Of a stretch of DNA of 64,000 nt, positions 42,459-50,865 are shown one piece after another. The stretch is from JAHJUB01 sp041653615 [NCBI: Candidatus Ratteibacteria bacterium]. Its GTDB lineage: Bacteria; Ratteibacteria; UBA8468; MWAK01. Where the stretch lies: positions 62,001-126,000 of the forward strand of contig JBAZEZ010000002.1 of assembly GCA_041653615.1 (NCBI GenBank). Direction: 5' to 3'. The translations under genes were made by a program, and so were the position numbers. The notes under the pieces are model-generated. The model did no database searches. It saw only the letters and a list, made by a program, of their open reading frames with translations, and was not told the origin of the DNA. How positions within the stretch are numbered: position 1 is the stretch's first letter; each line of letters opens with the position of its first letter.

Positions 42459-42540
42459 CCAAAACCCACCTTCGCAATACGGACACCTCGTTAACAGGCG
42501 GCTTCGCCGCCACGAGGCGTCCTTGCTACGGCGGGCAAAG
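42459..42540 (+). repeat. Dispersed palindromic repeat, copy 2 of the pair with 1280-1362
   Basis: Arms CCCACCTTCGCAATACGG and GCTACGGCGGGCAAAG with an inner GGCGGCTTCGCCGCC hairpin. Ends exactly before the GGAGGGAG ribosome site of the next gene. Confidence 0.78.
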
Positions 42541-42550
42541 GGAGGGAGAG

Positions 42551-43972
42551 ATGAAAAAGATAATGTTTGTTTTGGGAGTCTGTTTTGTCTTGTTCGGCAA
42601 CAGCGTTGTTTTCGGCCAGGAAATGGAAAGAAAAGAGGTCAGCCTCACCATCTACAACCAGAACTTTGCGCTGGTACGCGACCTCCGGTTTCTGAATCTG
42701 AAAGAAGGCCTGAACCAGGTGCGTTTTTCCGATATCGCCTCCCAAATTGACGCAACCAGCGTCCACTTTAAGTCCCTGACCACGCCAACCGGATGCTCCA
42801 TCCTGGAGCAGAACTTTGAGTATGACCTGGTCAACTCGGATAAACTGCTCCAAAAATATATTGATAAAGAAATAAAAATTATCACCCAAGACAACAACTC
42901 TTACCAGGGCTTCCTTTCCAGTTATGATTCCAACCAGTTGGTTCTGGTAAAAGATAAGGAAAAAGGACCGGTTTTCATGGTCAACCGGGAAAATATCAGA
43001 AACCTTGAATTCCCCCAACTACCGGAGGGATTGATTACCAAACCGACTCTGGTCTGGTCCCTGGCCAACACAAAGAGCGGCAAGCACCTGGTGGAATTGG
43101 GTTACCTGACCAACGGAATGAACTGGCGCGCGGATTACGTCGCCAGCGTTGCCAAAGACGATAAGAATATCTCCTTGAACGCCTGGGTAACGATTGATAA
43201 TAACTCCGGCGTCGGGTACGAAAACGCCGGCCTGAAATTGATTGCCGGAGACGTGCACCGGGTAACTACACAACCTACTTTACGGAGAGAGGTTATGGTT
43301 GACGAAGTAAAGTCCATGGCAACCGGAGCGCAGTTTGAGGAAAAATCATTCTTTGAATATCACCTCTACACCCTGCAGCGAAAAACCGACCTGAAAAATA
43401 ACCAGACAAAGCAGGTTACCCTCTTCGCCGCGCCGAAGGTTCCGGTGGAAAAAATTTATACCTATGACGGCGCCCTGTACCGCGGGTATTACTATGACAA
43501 CTGGCGGAAGCAACCCTGCAACACAAAGGTGGAGGTAAAACTTAATTTCAAGAACAGCGATAAAAACGGACTGGGCATCCCGCTGCCCAAAGGAAAAATA
43601 AAGGTTTATAAAGCGGATTCCGATGACACCCTTCAGTTTATCGGTGAAGACCAGATTGACCACACCCCCAAGGATGAAAAAGTGTCTATTTTCCTGGGCA
43701 ACGCCTTTGATATCGTCGGCGAACGGAAAATCACCGACCACAAAATTATCGCTTCCAACGTCTACCGGGACACCTACGAAATCACCCTGCGCAACCATAA
43801 AAAAGAACCGGTGACGGTCAAGGTGGTGGAACACCAGTGGGGCGACTGGAACATACTTCAGGCCAGTCAAAAATTCGAAAAACCGGACGCCTTCACCTCC
43901 GAGTTCAGCGTGCCGGTGGAAAAGGACGGCGAAGCCAAAATCACCTACACCGCTGAATATAAATTCTACTAA
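42551..43972 (+). CDS. Secreted DUF4139 domain protein
   Basis: A 473-residue exported protein: signal peptide MKKIMFVLGVCFVLFGNSVV FG, then VSLTIYNQNFALVRDLRFL, which is the DUF4139 start, a beta-sandwich-rich body (LVWSLANTKSGKHLVELGYLT, WRADYVA) and a C-terminal LPKGKIKVYKADSDDTLQFIGE, all typical of the family. Function unknown; a periplasmic or surface place is likely. I choose the ATG at 42551 with GGAGGGAG; the frame runs further upstream into a repeat. Confidence 0.87.
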   Translation: MKKIMFVLGVCFVLFGNSVVFGQEMERKEVSLTIYNQNFALVRDLRFLNLKEGLNQVRFSDIASQIDATSVHFKSLTTPTGCSILEQNFEYDLVNSDKLLQKYIDKEIKIITQDNNSYQGFLSSYDSNQLVLVKDKEKGPVFMVNRENIRNLEFPQLPEGLITKPTLVWSLANTKSGKHLVELGYLTNGMNWRADYVASVAKDDKNISLNAWVTIDNNSGVGYENAGLKLIAGDVHRVTTQPTLRREVMVDEVKSMATGAQFEEKSFFEYHLYTLQRKTDLKNNQTKQVTLFAAPKVPVEKIYTYDGALYRGYYYDNWRKQPCNTKVEVKLNFKNSDKNGLGIPLPKGKIKVYKADSDDTLQFIGEDQIDHTPKDEKVSIFLGNAFDIVGERKITDHKIIASNVYRDTYEITLRNHKKEPVTVKVVEHQWGDWNILQASQKFEKPDAFTSEFSVPVEKDGEAKITYTAEYKFY

Positions 43973-44018
43973 AAAAGTATTGACAAACGAATTAAATAGA
44001 GCTTCACGAAACAAGATC

Positions 44019-44043
44019 TCCCTCTACCCGATGGGGAGAGGGA
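44019..44043. repeat. CCCTCT..GGGGAGAGGG repeat
   Basis: TCTCCCTCTACCCGATGGGG AGAGG. Its GGAGAGGG arm lies 7-8 nt before the next ATG and acts as the only Shine-Dalgarno-like sequence. Confidence 0.8.
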
Positions 44044-44049
44044 AAAATA

Positions 44050-44817
44050 ATGAAAAAGATAATCGCGGCGTTCGGGATTTTAGTAATTCTCGCGCTCACC
44101 GGCGCTTCGCTACAAGCGAGCGAAGAAGACGGCGCGACAATTACTAAAATCGAACTGACAGCAAAAACGACGGTCAATACTTTTGGCGAAGTCATGGTCT
44201 GCGCTGAAACAACTCAGGGTAAAAATGGCTTGGACTTGTCATCGCTGATTGTGACCGCAAAAGGCAAGCGGATGTCTGTTCCAAAGGAGACGCTGGCCCA
44301 GATATCCCGACCCCGGATTATGACCACGACCGTTTCATCGGAAGTGGGTTATCCCAGCCATAACCTCGGTCCCTTTCTTTACGTCTGTTTTTTAGGGGAT
44401 GACGGTTCAATGCCCTGCCGGTTCCGTCTTGTGTTTGGCGCAAACGGATTTCGGGAACTGAAAAGAGAAGACTATTCAATGCCGAACAAGTTGCTTTTGG
44501 GGGATCTTCAAAAATCTGCTCTCGAGATGTACATCACCTATGTCAAAGCAGTGGATGCCGGAAAAGAAAAATCTGTAACTGAAATTCCACCGCGCTATTG
44601 GACCGACCCAATAAAGGTCATAAACCCTATCAAAGTGTACACGCACAGGGCCAATGTTGTGCTTGTCCAAAAGGTTACCAATGGTGTTGAATCCGGAAAG
44701 TACATTTACATTCCGTTTTCTTCGTACCTGCCGCAGAACGGAGACGATGGCTTCACTTTCACCCTAAAAGCGTTATCTAATGATCGTGTATACGATTACC
44801 AAAAAAGTCAGAAATGA
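44050..44817 (+). CDS. Secreted protein of unknown function
   Basis: A 255-residue exported protein, signal peptide MKKIIAAFGILVILALTGASLQA. The body is mixed alpha/beta with no motif I can name; two Cys (near 122 and 132, CFLGDDGSMPC) could form a disulfide. It follows the DUF4139 gene by 77 nt and may be co-transcribed with it. No membrane helix after the signal. Confidence 0.7.
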   Translation: MKKIIAAFGILVILALTGASLQASEEDGATITKIELTAKTTVNTFGEVMVCAETTQGKNGLDLSSLIVTAKGKRMSVPKETLAQISRPRIMTTTVSSEVGYPSHNLGPFLYVCFLGDDGSMPCRFRLVFGANGFRELKREDYSMPNKLLLGDLQKSALEMYITYVKAVDAGKEKSVTEIPPRYWTDPIKVINPIKVYTHRANVVLVQKVTNGVESGKYIYIPFSSYLPQNGDDGFTFTLKALSNDRVYDYQKSQK

Positions 44818-44893
44818 AATCACGCAAGAAAATCTTCCCTTAAATCGTTTCCCGCAACAGGCATAGATTGCCGGAAGAATAATCCCTCCAATC

Positions 44894-44923
44894 CTGACCC
44901 CTAAATGACAACAATGGTATAAT
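44894..44923 (+). promoter_or_regulatory. Putative promoter of murD-ftsW
   Basis: CTGACC (44894-44899) and perfect TATAAT (44918-44923) with an 18-bp spacer; the -10 box ends 8 nt before the murD ATG. Confidence 0.6.
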
Positions 44924-44931
44924 AATGAGTA

Positions 44932-46284
44932 ATGTTGGAACTTACCGGGAAAAAAGTTCTGGTGGTAGGGCTGGGCCGGAGCGGAGAAGCAAGCGCCCTC
45001 TTCTTGCAAAAAAAAGGTGCGCTGGTCCGGCTGACCGAGGCGGCTGATAATCCGGAACTGAAAAAAAAGAAAGAAGCTTTGGAGGCATCCGGTATTGAGG
45101 TGGAATTGGGCCGCCACTCCGAAAAATTCATTGCCTCCGTCGACCTGGTGGTAACCAGCCCGGGCGTAGCGCCGAAAATCCCGCTTCTGTTGTACGCGAT
45201 AAAAAATAAAGTGCCGGTCTGGAGCGAAATGGAATTGGCTTACCGTTTCTGCCCAGTTCCGATTCTGGCTGTTACCGGCACCAACGGCAAGAGCACCGCG
45301 GTCACGCTCCTTTTTGACATTCTGAAAGCCGCGGGTAAAAAAGTTGTTCTGGCCGGTAACATCGGAACTCCGTTTATTTCAATCGTGGAAGAGTTGACCC
45401 CAAAAGACGCGGTCGTGCTGGAAGTAAGCAGTTTCCAGTTGGAATGGGTCGAAAAGTTCCGGCCAAAGATTGCGGTCCTTCTTAACGTCACCGCGGACCA
45501 CCTGGACCGTTACCCGGACTTCGAATCTTACCTTGCCGCCAAGGAGCGCCTGTTTGAAAATCAGAACGCGGAAGATGCCGCGATTATAAACTATGACGAC
45601 CCGATTTGCCGGAAAATAGCCCAAAAAATAAAATCCAGGATTTATTATTACAGCCGTCTTGACCCGGATAAAAAGTTTTTTACGGACGGGAAAACCGTTT
45701 TTCTGCCTGACGGCAAACCCCTCCTGGAATTCCCCAAAAGCCTGCTTTTGGGCGGGCACAACCACGAGAATATGACCGCGGTTTGCGCCGTAGCCCATCT
45801 TTTTGGAATCGGACCAAACGCAATGGCGGAAGGCATCAGAAATTTCCAACCGCTCAAACACCGCCTGGAACTGGTCGCCGAAAAAAATGGCGTGAAATAT
45901 ATTGACGACTCCAAAGCCACCAACGTTGATTCAACCCTGCGCGCGTTACAGGCTTTCCCCGAAAAGGAAAAACACCTCATCCTCATTCTGGGCGGCAAAG
46001 ACAAAGGCGGCTCCTACCTCCCACTGAAACCGGAGATAGAAAAAAAGGTGAAAGCGCTAATTCTTCTGGGTGAAGCAACCGACCGCATCGCCGAAGAACT
46101 GCGCGGATTATGCGAAATTCAAAAAATGAACAACCTGCCGGAATGCGTCCGGTCGGCTAAAGCACTGGCCACCGCGGGTGACGTCGTCCTTCTGTCACCG
46201 GCCTGTTCCAGTTTTGATATGTTTAAAAGTTATGGTGAACGGGGAGATACTTTTAAGAAAGCCGTCCTGGCCGCTCTATCGTAA
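44932..46284 (+). CDS. murD: UDP-N-acetylmuramoylalanine--D-glutamate ligase
   Basis: A 450-residue Mur ligase: N-terminal VLVVGLGRSGEAS (UDP binding), ATP loop AVTGTNGKSTAVTL (about 115), LEVSSFQLEW, LNVTADHLDRYP and YIDDSKATNVDS, the MurD-specific block. It adds D-Glu to UDP-MurNAc-L-Ala in the cytoplasm. There is no Shine-Dalgarno, in keeping with the close promoter. It overlaps ftsW by 53 nt. Confidence 0.95.
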   Translation: MLELTGKKVLVVGLGRSGEASALFLQKKGALVRLTEAADNPELKKKKEALEASGIEVELGRHSEKFIASVDLVVTSPGVAPKIPLLLYAIKNKVPVWSEMELAYRFCPVPILAVTGTNGKSTAVTLLFDILKAAGKKVVLAGNIGTPFISIVEELTPKDAVVLEVSSFQLEWVEKFRPKIAVLLNVTADHLDRYPDFESYLAAKERLFENQNAEDAAIINYDDPICRKIAQKIKSRIYYYSRLDPDKKFFTDGKTVFLPDGKPLLEFPKSLLLGGHNHENMTAVCAVAHLFGIGPNAMAEGIRNFQPLKHRLELVAEKNGVKYIDDSKATNVDSTLRALQAFPEKEKHLILILGGKDKGGSYLPLKPEIEKKVKALILLGEATDRIAEELRGLCEIQKMNNLPECVRSAKALATAGDVVLLSPACSSFDMFKSYGERGDTFKKAVLAALS

Positions 46285-47362
46285 ACTAACCGCCCTTATC
46301 CTGGCGTTGACCGGTCTAGGCGTGGTAATGGTCGCCGACGCAACCTTCGTCTTTGCCGGACAGAAGTTTGGCAATTCCTATTTCTTTATAAATAAGGACA
46401 TCCTCTGGGCGACACTCGGTTTCATCGCCTTTATTTTCGCCCAGAAAATAAATCTGAACGACCTGCGCCGCCTTTCCCGCCCGATACTCTTGTCCGCCTT
46501 AATCCTCCTGGTAGCGGTCTTGATTTTCGGCCGGGAAATCAACGGAGCCAAAAGGTGGTTGGGGATTGGGCCGTTCTCTTTTCAACCCTCGGAATTCGCC
46601 AAAATCGCGATTTTAATCTATCTCGCCGATTTTTTGGATCGGAAGAGCAACAAAATGCGAAACCCCCTCCGTGCTTTCATACCGCCCGGATTGTTAATCG
46701 GACTGGTAATAGTTTTAATTTATCTGGGACAGGACCTTGGAACCGTGTTACTCATCGCCGGAGCGGTAATCCTGCTCTACTTTACGGCCGGAGCGCCGCT
46801 AAAATATTTAGGTATTATGGTACTTACCGTACTGGCCGGAACCGGCCTGGCTATCTGGAAAGAACCATACCGCTGGACTCGGATAATTTCTTTTCTGCAC
46901 CCCGGAAACGACCCGACCGGAAAAGGCTACCAAATAAACCAATCATTTCTCGGCGTGGGGAACGGCGGGCTCTTCGGTGTCGGCCCGGGTCAGGGATACC
47001 AGAAACTTTTTTACCTGCCGGAAGTACACACTGATTTTATCTTTGCCAACATCGCCGAAGAATTCGGCCTATTTGGTTCCGTATTCTTAATCGCGCTCTT
47101 TTTCTTTCTGGTTCACTGGGGTATCCAGACGGCAAAACGCAGCCCGGACCGCTTCCAGTCCTTTTTGGCCGCAGGCATAACCGGCCTCATCGGATTACAA
47201 ACCATCATCCATGTCAGCGTGGTCATAGGCCTTATGCCCAACAAGGGAACCACCCTGCCTTTTATCAGTTACGGAGGAAGTTCTCTGCTCTTCACTCTTT
47301 TCGCGGCCGGACTCCTGGTTAACATCGCCCGCAACCTGCCGCCGGAGGATTTCCGGATATAA
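46232..47362 (+). CDS. ftsW: Peptidoglycan glycosyltransferase FtsW (SEDS family)
   Basis: About 376 residues with ten membrane helices. NGAKRWLGIGPFSFQPSEFAK, LIYLGQDLGTVLLI (catalytic Asp), GKGYQINQSFLGVGNGGLFG and PLPFISYGGSS-like TTLPFISYGGSSLLFT are SEDS hallmarks. It polymerises septal glycan strands with a partner PBP. The place between murD and murG points to FtsW rather than RodA. The start at 46232 inside murD is my choice; the frame opens further upstream. Confidence 0.93.
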   Translation: MVNGEILLRKPSWPLYRKLTALILALTGLGVVMVADATFVFAGQKFGNSYFFINKDILWATLGFIAFIFAQKINLNDLRRLSRPILLSALILLVAVLIFGREINGAKRWLGIGPFSFQPSEFAKIAILIYLADFLDRKSNKMRNPLRAFIPPGLLIGLVIVLIYLGQDLGTVLLIAGAVILLYFTAGAPLKYLGIMVLTVLAGTGLAIWKEPYRWTRIISFLHPGNDPTGKGYQINQSFLGVGNGGLFGVGPGQGYQKLFYLPEVHTDFIFANIAEEFGLFGSVFLIALFFFLVHWGIQTAKRSPDRFQSFLAAGITGLIGLQTIIHVSVVIGLMPNKGTTLPFISYGGSSLLFTLFAAGLLVNIARNLPPEDFRI

Positions 47363-47373
47363 CAAGAATAGTT

Positions 47374-47482
47374 GGACGCAGATTACCGCAGATACAGATT
47401 AAAAAATTGTTTAAAGAAGTGCCTTAAAATTATTTTTAAATCTTTAATCTTTATCCCGTAGTTTCTGTGTATATCTGCGTCC
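47374..47482. repeat. GGACGCAGAT palindromic repeat, copy 3 of 4
   Basis: Ends GGACGCAGATTACCGCAG and GTATATCTGCGTCC with ATCCCGTAGTTTCTG inside. Closest to copy 4 (61138-61245). Fills the ftsW-murG gap. Confidence 0.92.
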
Positions 47483-47492
47483 CATTTATATT

Positions 47493-48602
47493 ATGAAAAT
47501 AATCATTGCGGCCGGAGGCACCGGCGGACACCTTTTCCCGGCGCTGGCGCTTGCCCGGGAGTTTAAGTCCGTTGGTATCACAACCCTGGTAGTCGGCCAA
47601 ATTAACGCGATATTTCAGGCTGAATTTCACAAATCCGGCATATCTTTTCTGGAAATACCCGTTGTCCGGCTGCCGAGAAAAAAACTCGGGATTATCCTGT
47701 TTCCGTTTCGTGCCTTGCGGGCTTTTTTTTCGGCCGCCGCCTGTTTATCACGGTTCCGACCGTCGGCGGTAATCGGAATGGGCGGATACGCTTGCGCCGC
47801 TCCGGCAACTGTTGCCGCGCTCTTTCACATACCACTCTATTTCTGCGAACAAAACCTCCTACCCGGTAAAGTAACCCGGACCTTCAGCCGGGTAAGTTCC
47901 GCGGTCTTCATCTCATTCCCTGATAGTTCCCGCTATCTCCGGACAAAAAGAACGATGGAATTCGGAAACCCTATCAGACTCTTCGCGGAAAAAAAAGAAA
48001 AAACAGCCGCGAGACAAAAACTCAAGATTGACGAGCACATATTTACGGTTCTCGTCCTGGGCGGAAGCCAGGGCGCCCACCGGATTAACCTGAATATCAG
48101 AGAAAGCCTTGATTATCTCCTCCCCCAAGAAGTTCAATTCATACACCTCACCGGAACCAATGACCTCAATGTAATGAAGGAGGCATACGGAAGGAAAAAC
48201 TTTCGGAATTATACGGAAGGTTTCTTTTCGGAAATGGGATTGCTTTACTCGGCCGCGGATATGGTTATCTGCCGGGCCGGCGCGACCACGATCGCGGAAC
48301 TAAATTTTTTCGGCCTGCCTTCAATCCTGATACCTTATCCTTTTGCCGCCGAGGACCACCAGCGTTTGAACGCAAACTACCTGGTCGAATGCGACGCCGC
48401 GATTTTACGGGAGGAATCATCCCTCAACGGCGAAAAACTCGCCCGGGAAATCAAGGCGCTGGCAAATAATCGTCAGAAATTGAATCTTATGGCCGAAGCC
48501 AGTCGTCGGCTTTTCCACCCGGAACCGGCCAAACACATCGTCTCTTTTATCCTTTCCGACCTTCCCTCTCACCCATCCCTCTCCCCGTCGGGGAGAGGAT
48601 AA
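47493..48602 (+). CDS. murG: UDP-N-acetylglucosamine--lipid I GlcNAc transferase
   Basis: A 369-residue GT28 enzyme: IIAAGGTGGHLFPALALA (start), VIGMGGYACAAPATVAAL, EQNLLPGKVTR, VLGGSQGAHRIN and CRAGATTIAELNFFGLPSILIPYPFAAEDHQ, all diagnostic. It makes lipid II on the cytoplasmic face of the inner membrane. The last 13 residues (LPSHPSLSPSGRG) and the stop come from a CCCTCTCCCC repeat. MurC, MurB and Ddl, often next, are absent. Confidence 0.95.
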   Translation: MKIIIAAGGTGGHLFPALALAREFKSVGITTLVVGQINAIFQAEFHKSGISFLEIPVVRLPRKKLGIILFPFRALRAFFSAAACLSRFRPSAVIGMGGYACAAPATVAALFHIPLYFCEQNLLPGKVTRTFSRVSSAVFISFPDSSRYLRTKRTMEFGNPIRLFAEKKEKTAARQKLKIDEHIFTVLVLGGSQGAHRINLNIRESLDYLLPQEVQFIHLTGTNDLNVMKEAYGRKNFRNYTEGFFSEMGLLYSAADMVICRAGATTIAELNFFGLPSILIPYPFAAEDHQRLNANYLVECDAAILREESSLNGEKLAREIKALANNRQKLNLMAEASRRLFHPEPAKHIVSFILSDLPSHPSLSPSGRG

Positions 48603-48613
48603 AGGTGAGGGGC
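48563..48613. repeat. CCCTCTCACCC...GTGAGGGG repeat at the end of murG
   Basis: CCCTCTCACCCATCCCTCTC, CCCGTCGGGG hairpin tip, GAGAGG and GTGAGGGG. It encodes the murG tail and sits between convergent murG and AMMECR1 genes. Confidence 0.86.
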
Positions 48614-48618
48614 GTTTT

Positions 48619-49164
48619 CTACTCTTCCGAAAATACCTCGGCTTGAAAGGTGCAAATTTCCGTAGCCTTATCTTTCCAGGCGTTGGCCGGCAAACCCGCT
48701 TTATTGGCGCAAAGAACCGACAGGAATTTTTCCTTGTCCCACCCGGTTTCCTCGGCCACCTGGGGTAAAAATACACCCTGACAATTGTTCCGTCGCACAA
48801 TAACACCATCCCGCATCATTACGATTGCTTCCGGTCCGGAAACTTTAACCGGCTTAGTAAGAACCGAAATCTCAATCCGGAGACCGACAAGCTCGGAAAG
48901 AGAAACCGGCGGGAACCTGGGGTCGTTGACAGCCGATTCAACCGCCATCCGACAAATAGTATCGCACAAAGGTTGCCCGGATTCCAGGAGTCCGATACAA
49001 CCGCGCAGTTCTTCCCCCTTGCGCAGAGTTACGAAAGCGCCCCGGCCTTCTTTCAGTAAAGGGTCTGCTGTTGGTATAGCCTCCGCTTTGCCGGTCTCAA
49101 GGTAGGTTTTAACCGCGTTCCGCGCCAACCTAAGTAAAAAATCCCGTTCTTTTTTATTCAACAT
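48619..49164 (-). CDS. AMMECR1 domain protein
   Basis: A 181-residue protein with the AMMECR1 core: GRGAFVTLRKGEELRGCIGLLES (about 45-66), AVESAVNDPRFPPVS and VSVLTKP-like ISVLTKPVKV, then QVAEETGWDKEKFLSVLC. It is subunit A of the AmmeMemoRadiSam set, whose partner genes are not here; the biochemical role is unknown. I prefer the ATG at 49164, which has GGGAGAAA before it; it overlaps the MFS stop. Confidence 0.9.
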   Translation of the reverse strand: MLNKKERDFLLRLARNAVKTYLETGKAEAIPTADPLLKEGRGAFVTLRKGEELRGCIGLLESGQPLCDTICRMAVESAVNDPRFPPVSLSELVGLRIEISVLTKPVKVSGPEAIVMMRDGVIVRRNNCQGVFLPQVAEETGWDKEKFLSVLCANKAGLPANAWKDKATEICTFQAEVFSEE

Positions 49165-50342
49165 TCGCGTTTCTCCCATACGATAAAAATAATACAGGCG
49201 GTTAATGCCGTAACACTACCGAAAATAAAGGGCGATCGCGGACTGACGTACGTCCACAAAAGACCGGCAAGCAGCGAAGCGAAAAATATGCACACCCCGG
49301 TTACAGTCTGGTAAAATCCAAAAGCGGTCCCGGCCTTGGCCGACGGAACCAGGCCGGCGATATACGCTTTGCCGATTCCTTCGGTGAAAGCCATGTAGAT
49401 TCCGTATACCGGAAAGAGCAGCCAGAGAAAAAAAGACCGGGTGGCAATCCCGAAAAAGAGATAGACAACGCTAAAAATCAGAAAACCCGAAACCAACACC
49501 TTTTTGGGTCCGATACGGTCGGAAACAATCCCGGCCGGAAAAGAAAACAGGGCATAAGTCAGATTGTAAAGAACATAGGCGAGGATGGTTAAAATGGTTG
49601 ATAAACCAAGATTTTTTGCCCTTAAAATCAGGAAAACATCCGAACTGTTTCCCAGGGCAAAGACAAAGCTGACCAGGAGAAATACCTTGAAAGAACGGTC
49701 CAGTTCCCGCCAGCGGAAGGTAAAAATAAAACGTTTTGTCTCTTTCTTTTTTTCCTTTACGAAAAAGAGTAAGAATAGAATACCGAGTAAAGCCGGAATG
49801 AACGCCAGAAAGAAGATCGGCCGCAGGTTATCTTTAAAATGTCTGAGCAAAAGAATCGTAAAAAGAGGTCCCAGCGTTGCGCCGGCGGTATCCATACCCC
49901 GGTGAAAACCAAAAGACCTTCCCTGTCCTTTCCCCACCTTGGTGCTCTCCACAATCAACGCGTCCCGGGCCGACGTTCTGATTCCTTTTCCGAAACGGTC
50001 AACGAACCGGGCAAGCAAAACCAGGGGCCAGCTGTAGGCCAGTCCCAGTAAAACCTTGGAAAGGGCCGAACAGGAATAACCGCCGACCAGAAAAGGTTTC
50101 CGGCTTCGGAAACGGTCCGAAAACCACCCGGAAACCACTTTCAGAATACTGGCGGTGGATTCCGCGATGCCCTCGATTAAACCGACAACGGCAACCGGCG
50201 CGCCCAGGACGGTCGTCAGGAAAATCGGTACAACCGGATAGAGCATTTCCGAGGCAATGTCATTAAAGAAACTGACGATACCCAGCGCGAAAACATTACG
50301 GCTGACTCCAACCTTCTTCCTGAAGAAATCCCTGATGGTCAT
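49158..50342 (-). CDS. Major facilitator superfamily transporter
   Basis: A 394-residue protein with about twelve membrane helices. SGWFSDRFRSRKPFLVGG in the loop between helices 2 and 3 is the MFS motif A; FGKGIRTSARDALIVES follows helix 4. The FNDIASEMLYPVVPIF start is like a group of uncharacterised bacterial MFS exporters. Substrate unknown. An extended -10 (TGCTAAAAT) ends 10 nt before the ATG on the minus strand. Confidence 0.88.
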   Translation of the reverse strand: MTIRDFFRKKVGVSRNVFALGIVSFFNDIASEMLYPVVPIFLTTVLGAPVAVVGLIEGIAESTASILKVVSGWFSDRFRSRKPFLVGGYSCSALSKVLLGLAYSWPLVLLARFVDRFGKGIRTSARDALIVESTKVGKGQGRSFGFHRGMDTAGATLGPLFTILLLRHFKDNLRPIFFLAFIPALLGILFLLFFVKEKKKETKRFIFTFRWRELDRSFKVFLLVSFVFALGNSSDVFLILRAKNLGLSTILTILAYVLYNLTYALFSFPAGIVSDRIGPKKVLVSGFLIFSVVYLFFGIATRSFFLWLLFPVYGIYMAFTEGIGKAYIAGLVPSAKAGTAFGFYQTVTGVCIFFASLLAGLLWTYVSPRSPFIFGSVTALTACIIFIVWEKREC

Positions 50343-50370
50343 TATGGGTATTATTTTAGCATAAATCAGG

Positions 50371-50400
50371 TTGACTCCTGACGCGCGAATATGTTAATCT
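50371..50400 (+). promoter_or_regulatory. Putative promoter of the rfb operon
   Basis: TTGACT (50371-50376) and TAATCT (50395-50400), 18-bp spacer, 9 nt before the rfbC ATG; divergent from the MFS gene. Confidence 0.5.
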
Positions 50401-50409
50401 AAATCCACC

Positions 50410-50865
50410 ATGATAAACGGAGTAAAGGTAAAAAACCTTAAGGTTTTACCCGACGAACGGGGCCGGTTGATGGAAATTATGCGCCGGGACGATTCGTTAT
50501 TTTCCCGCTTCGGCCAGGTTTACCTAACCACCGCCTATCCGGGCGTGGTCAAGGGATGGCATTACCACAAGAAACAGACAGACAACATGACCGTAGTCAA
50601 GGGGATGATGAAGGTTGTGCTTTACGATAACCGTAAGTCCTCAACCACCAAAGGCGAAATCAACGAATTCTTCGCCGGCGAGCAAAATCCCATTCTTATT
50701 CAAATCCCGCCCCTTATTTGCCACGGCTTTAAATGCATCAGCCCGGAAGAAGCCCTGGTTATTAACGTTCCCGACGAACCCTATAACTACAAGCAGCCCG
50801 ACGAATTCCGGGTTGACCCGCACAGTCGAAAAATTCCTTACGCCTGGGAGCGCAAAGAACGATGA
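50410..50865 (+). CDS. rfbC: dTDP-4-dehydrorhamnose 3,5-epimerase-like cupin
   Basis: A 151-residue cupin. LPDERGRLMEIMRRDD, GVVKGWHYHKKQTDNMTVVKGMMKVVLYD (catalytic His in WHYHK) and IPPLICHGFKCISPEEALVINV follow the RmlC pattern, but it is shorter than typical RmlC (about 180). The next three genes make dTDP-rhamnose, so this is the likely epimerase; a WxcM-like ketoisomerase role is an alternative. It overlaps rfbA by 4 nt. Confidence 0.85.
   Translation: MINGVKVKNLKVLPDERGRLMEIMRRDDSLFSRFGQVYLTTAYPGVVKGWHYHKKQTDNMTVVKGMMKVVLYDNRKSSTTKGEINEFFAGEQNPILIQIPPLICHGFKCISPEEALVINVPDEPYNYKQPDEFRVDPHSRKIPYAWERKER

Noticed and set aside
43980-44008. Promoter before the unknown exported protein (TTGACA at 43980)
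   Set aside because: No -10 box at a usable distance; the nearest A/T-rich hexamer is only 8 bp away.
42491-44014. Long minus-strand frames of 175 and 222 codons opposite the DUF4139 gene
   Set aside because: They mirror the coding strand, with Phe/Val-rich composition typical of antisense shadows.
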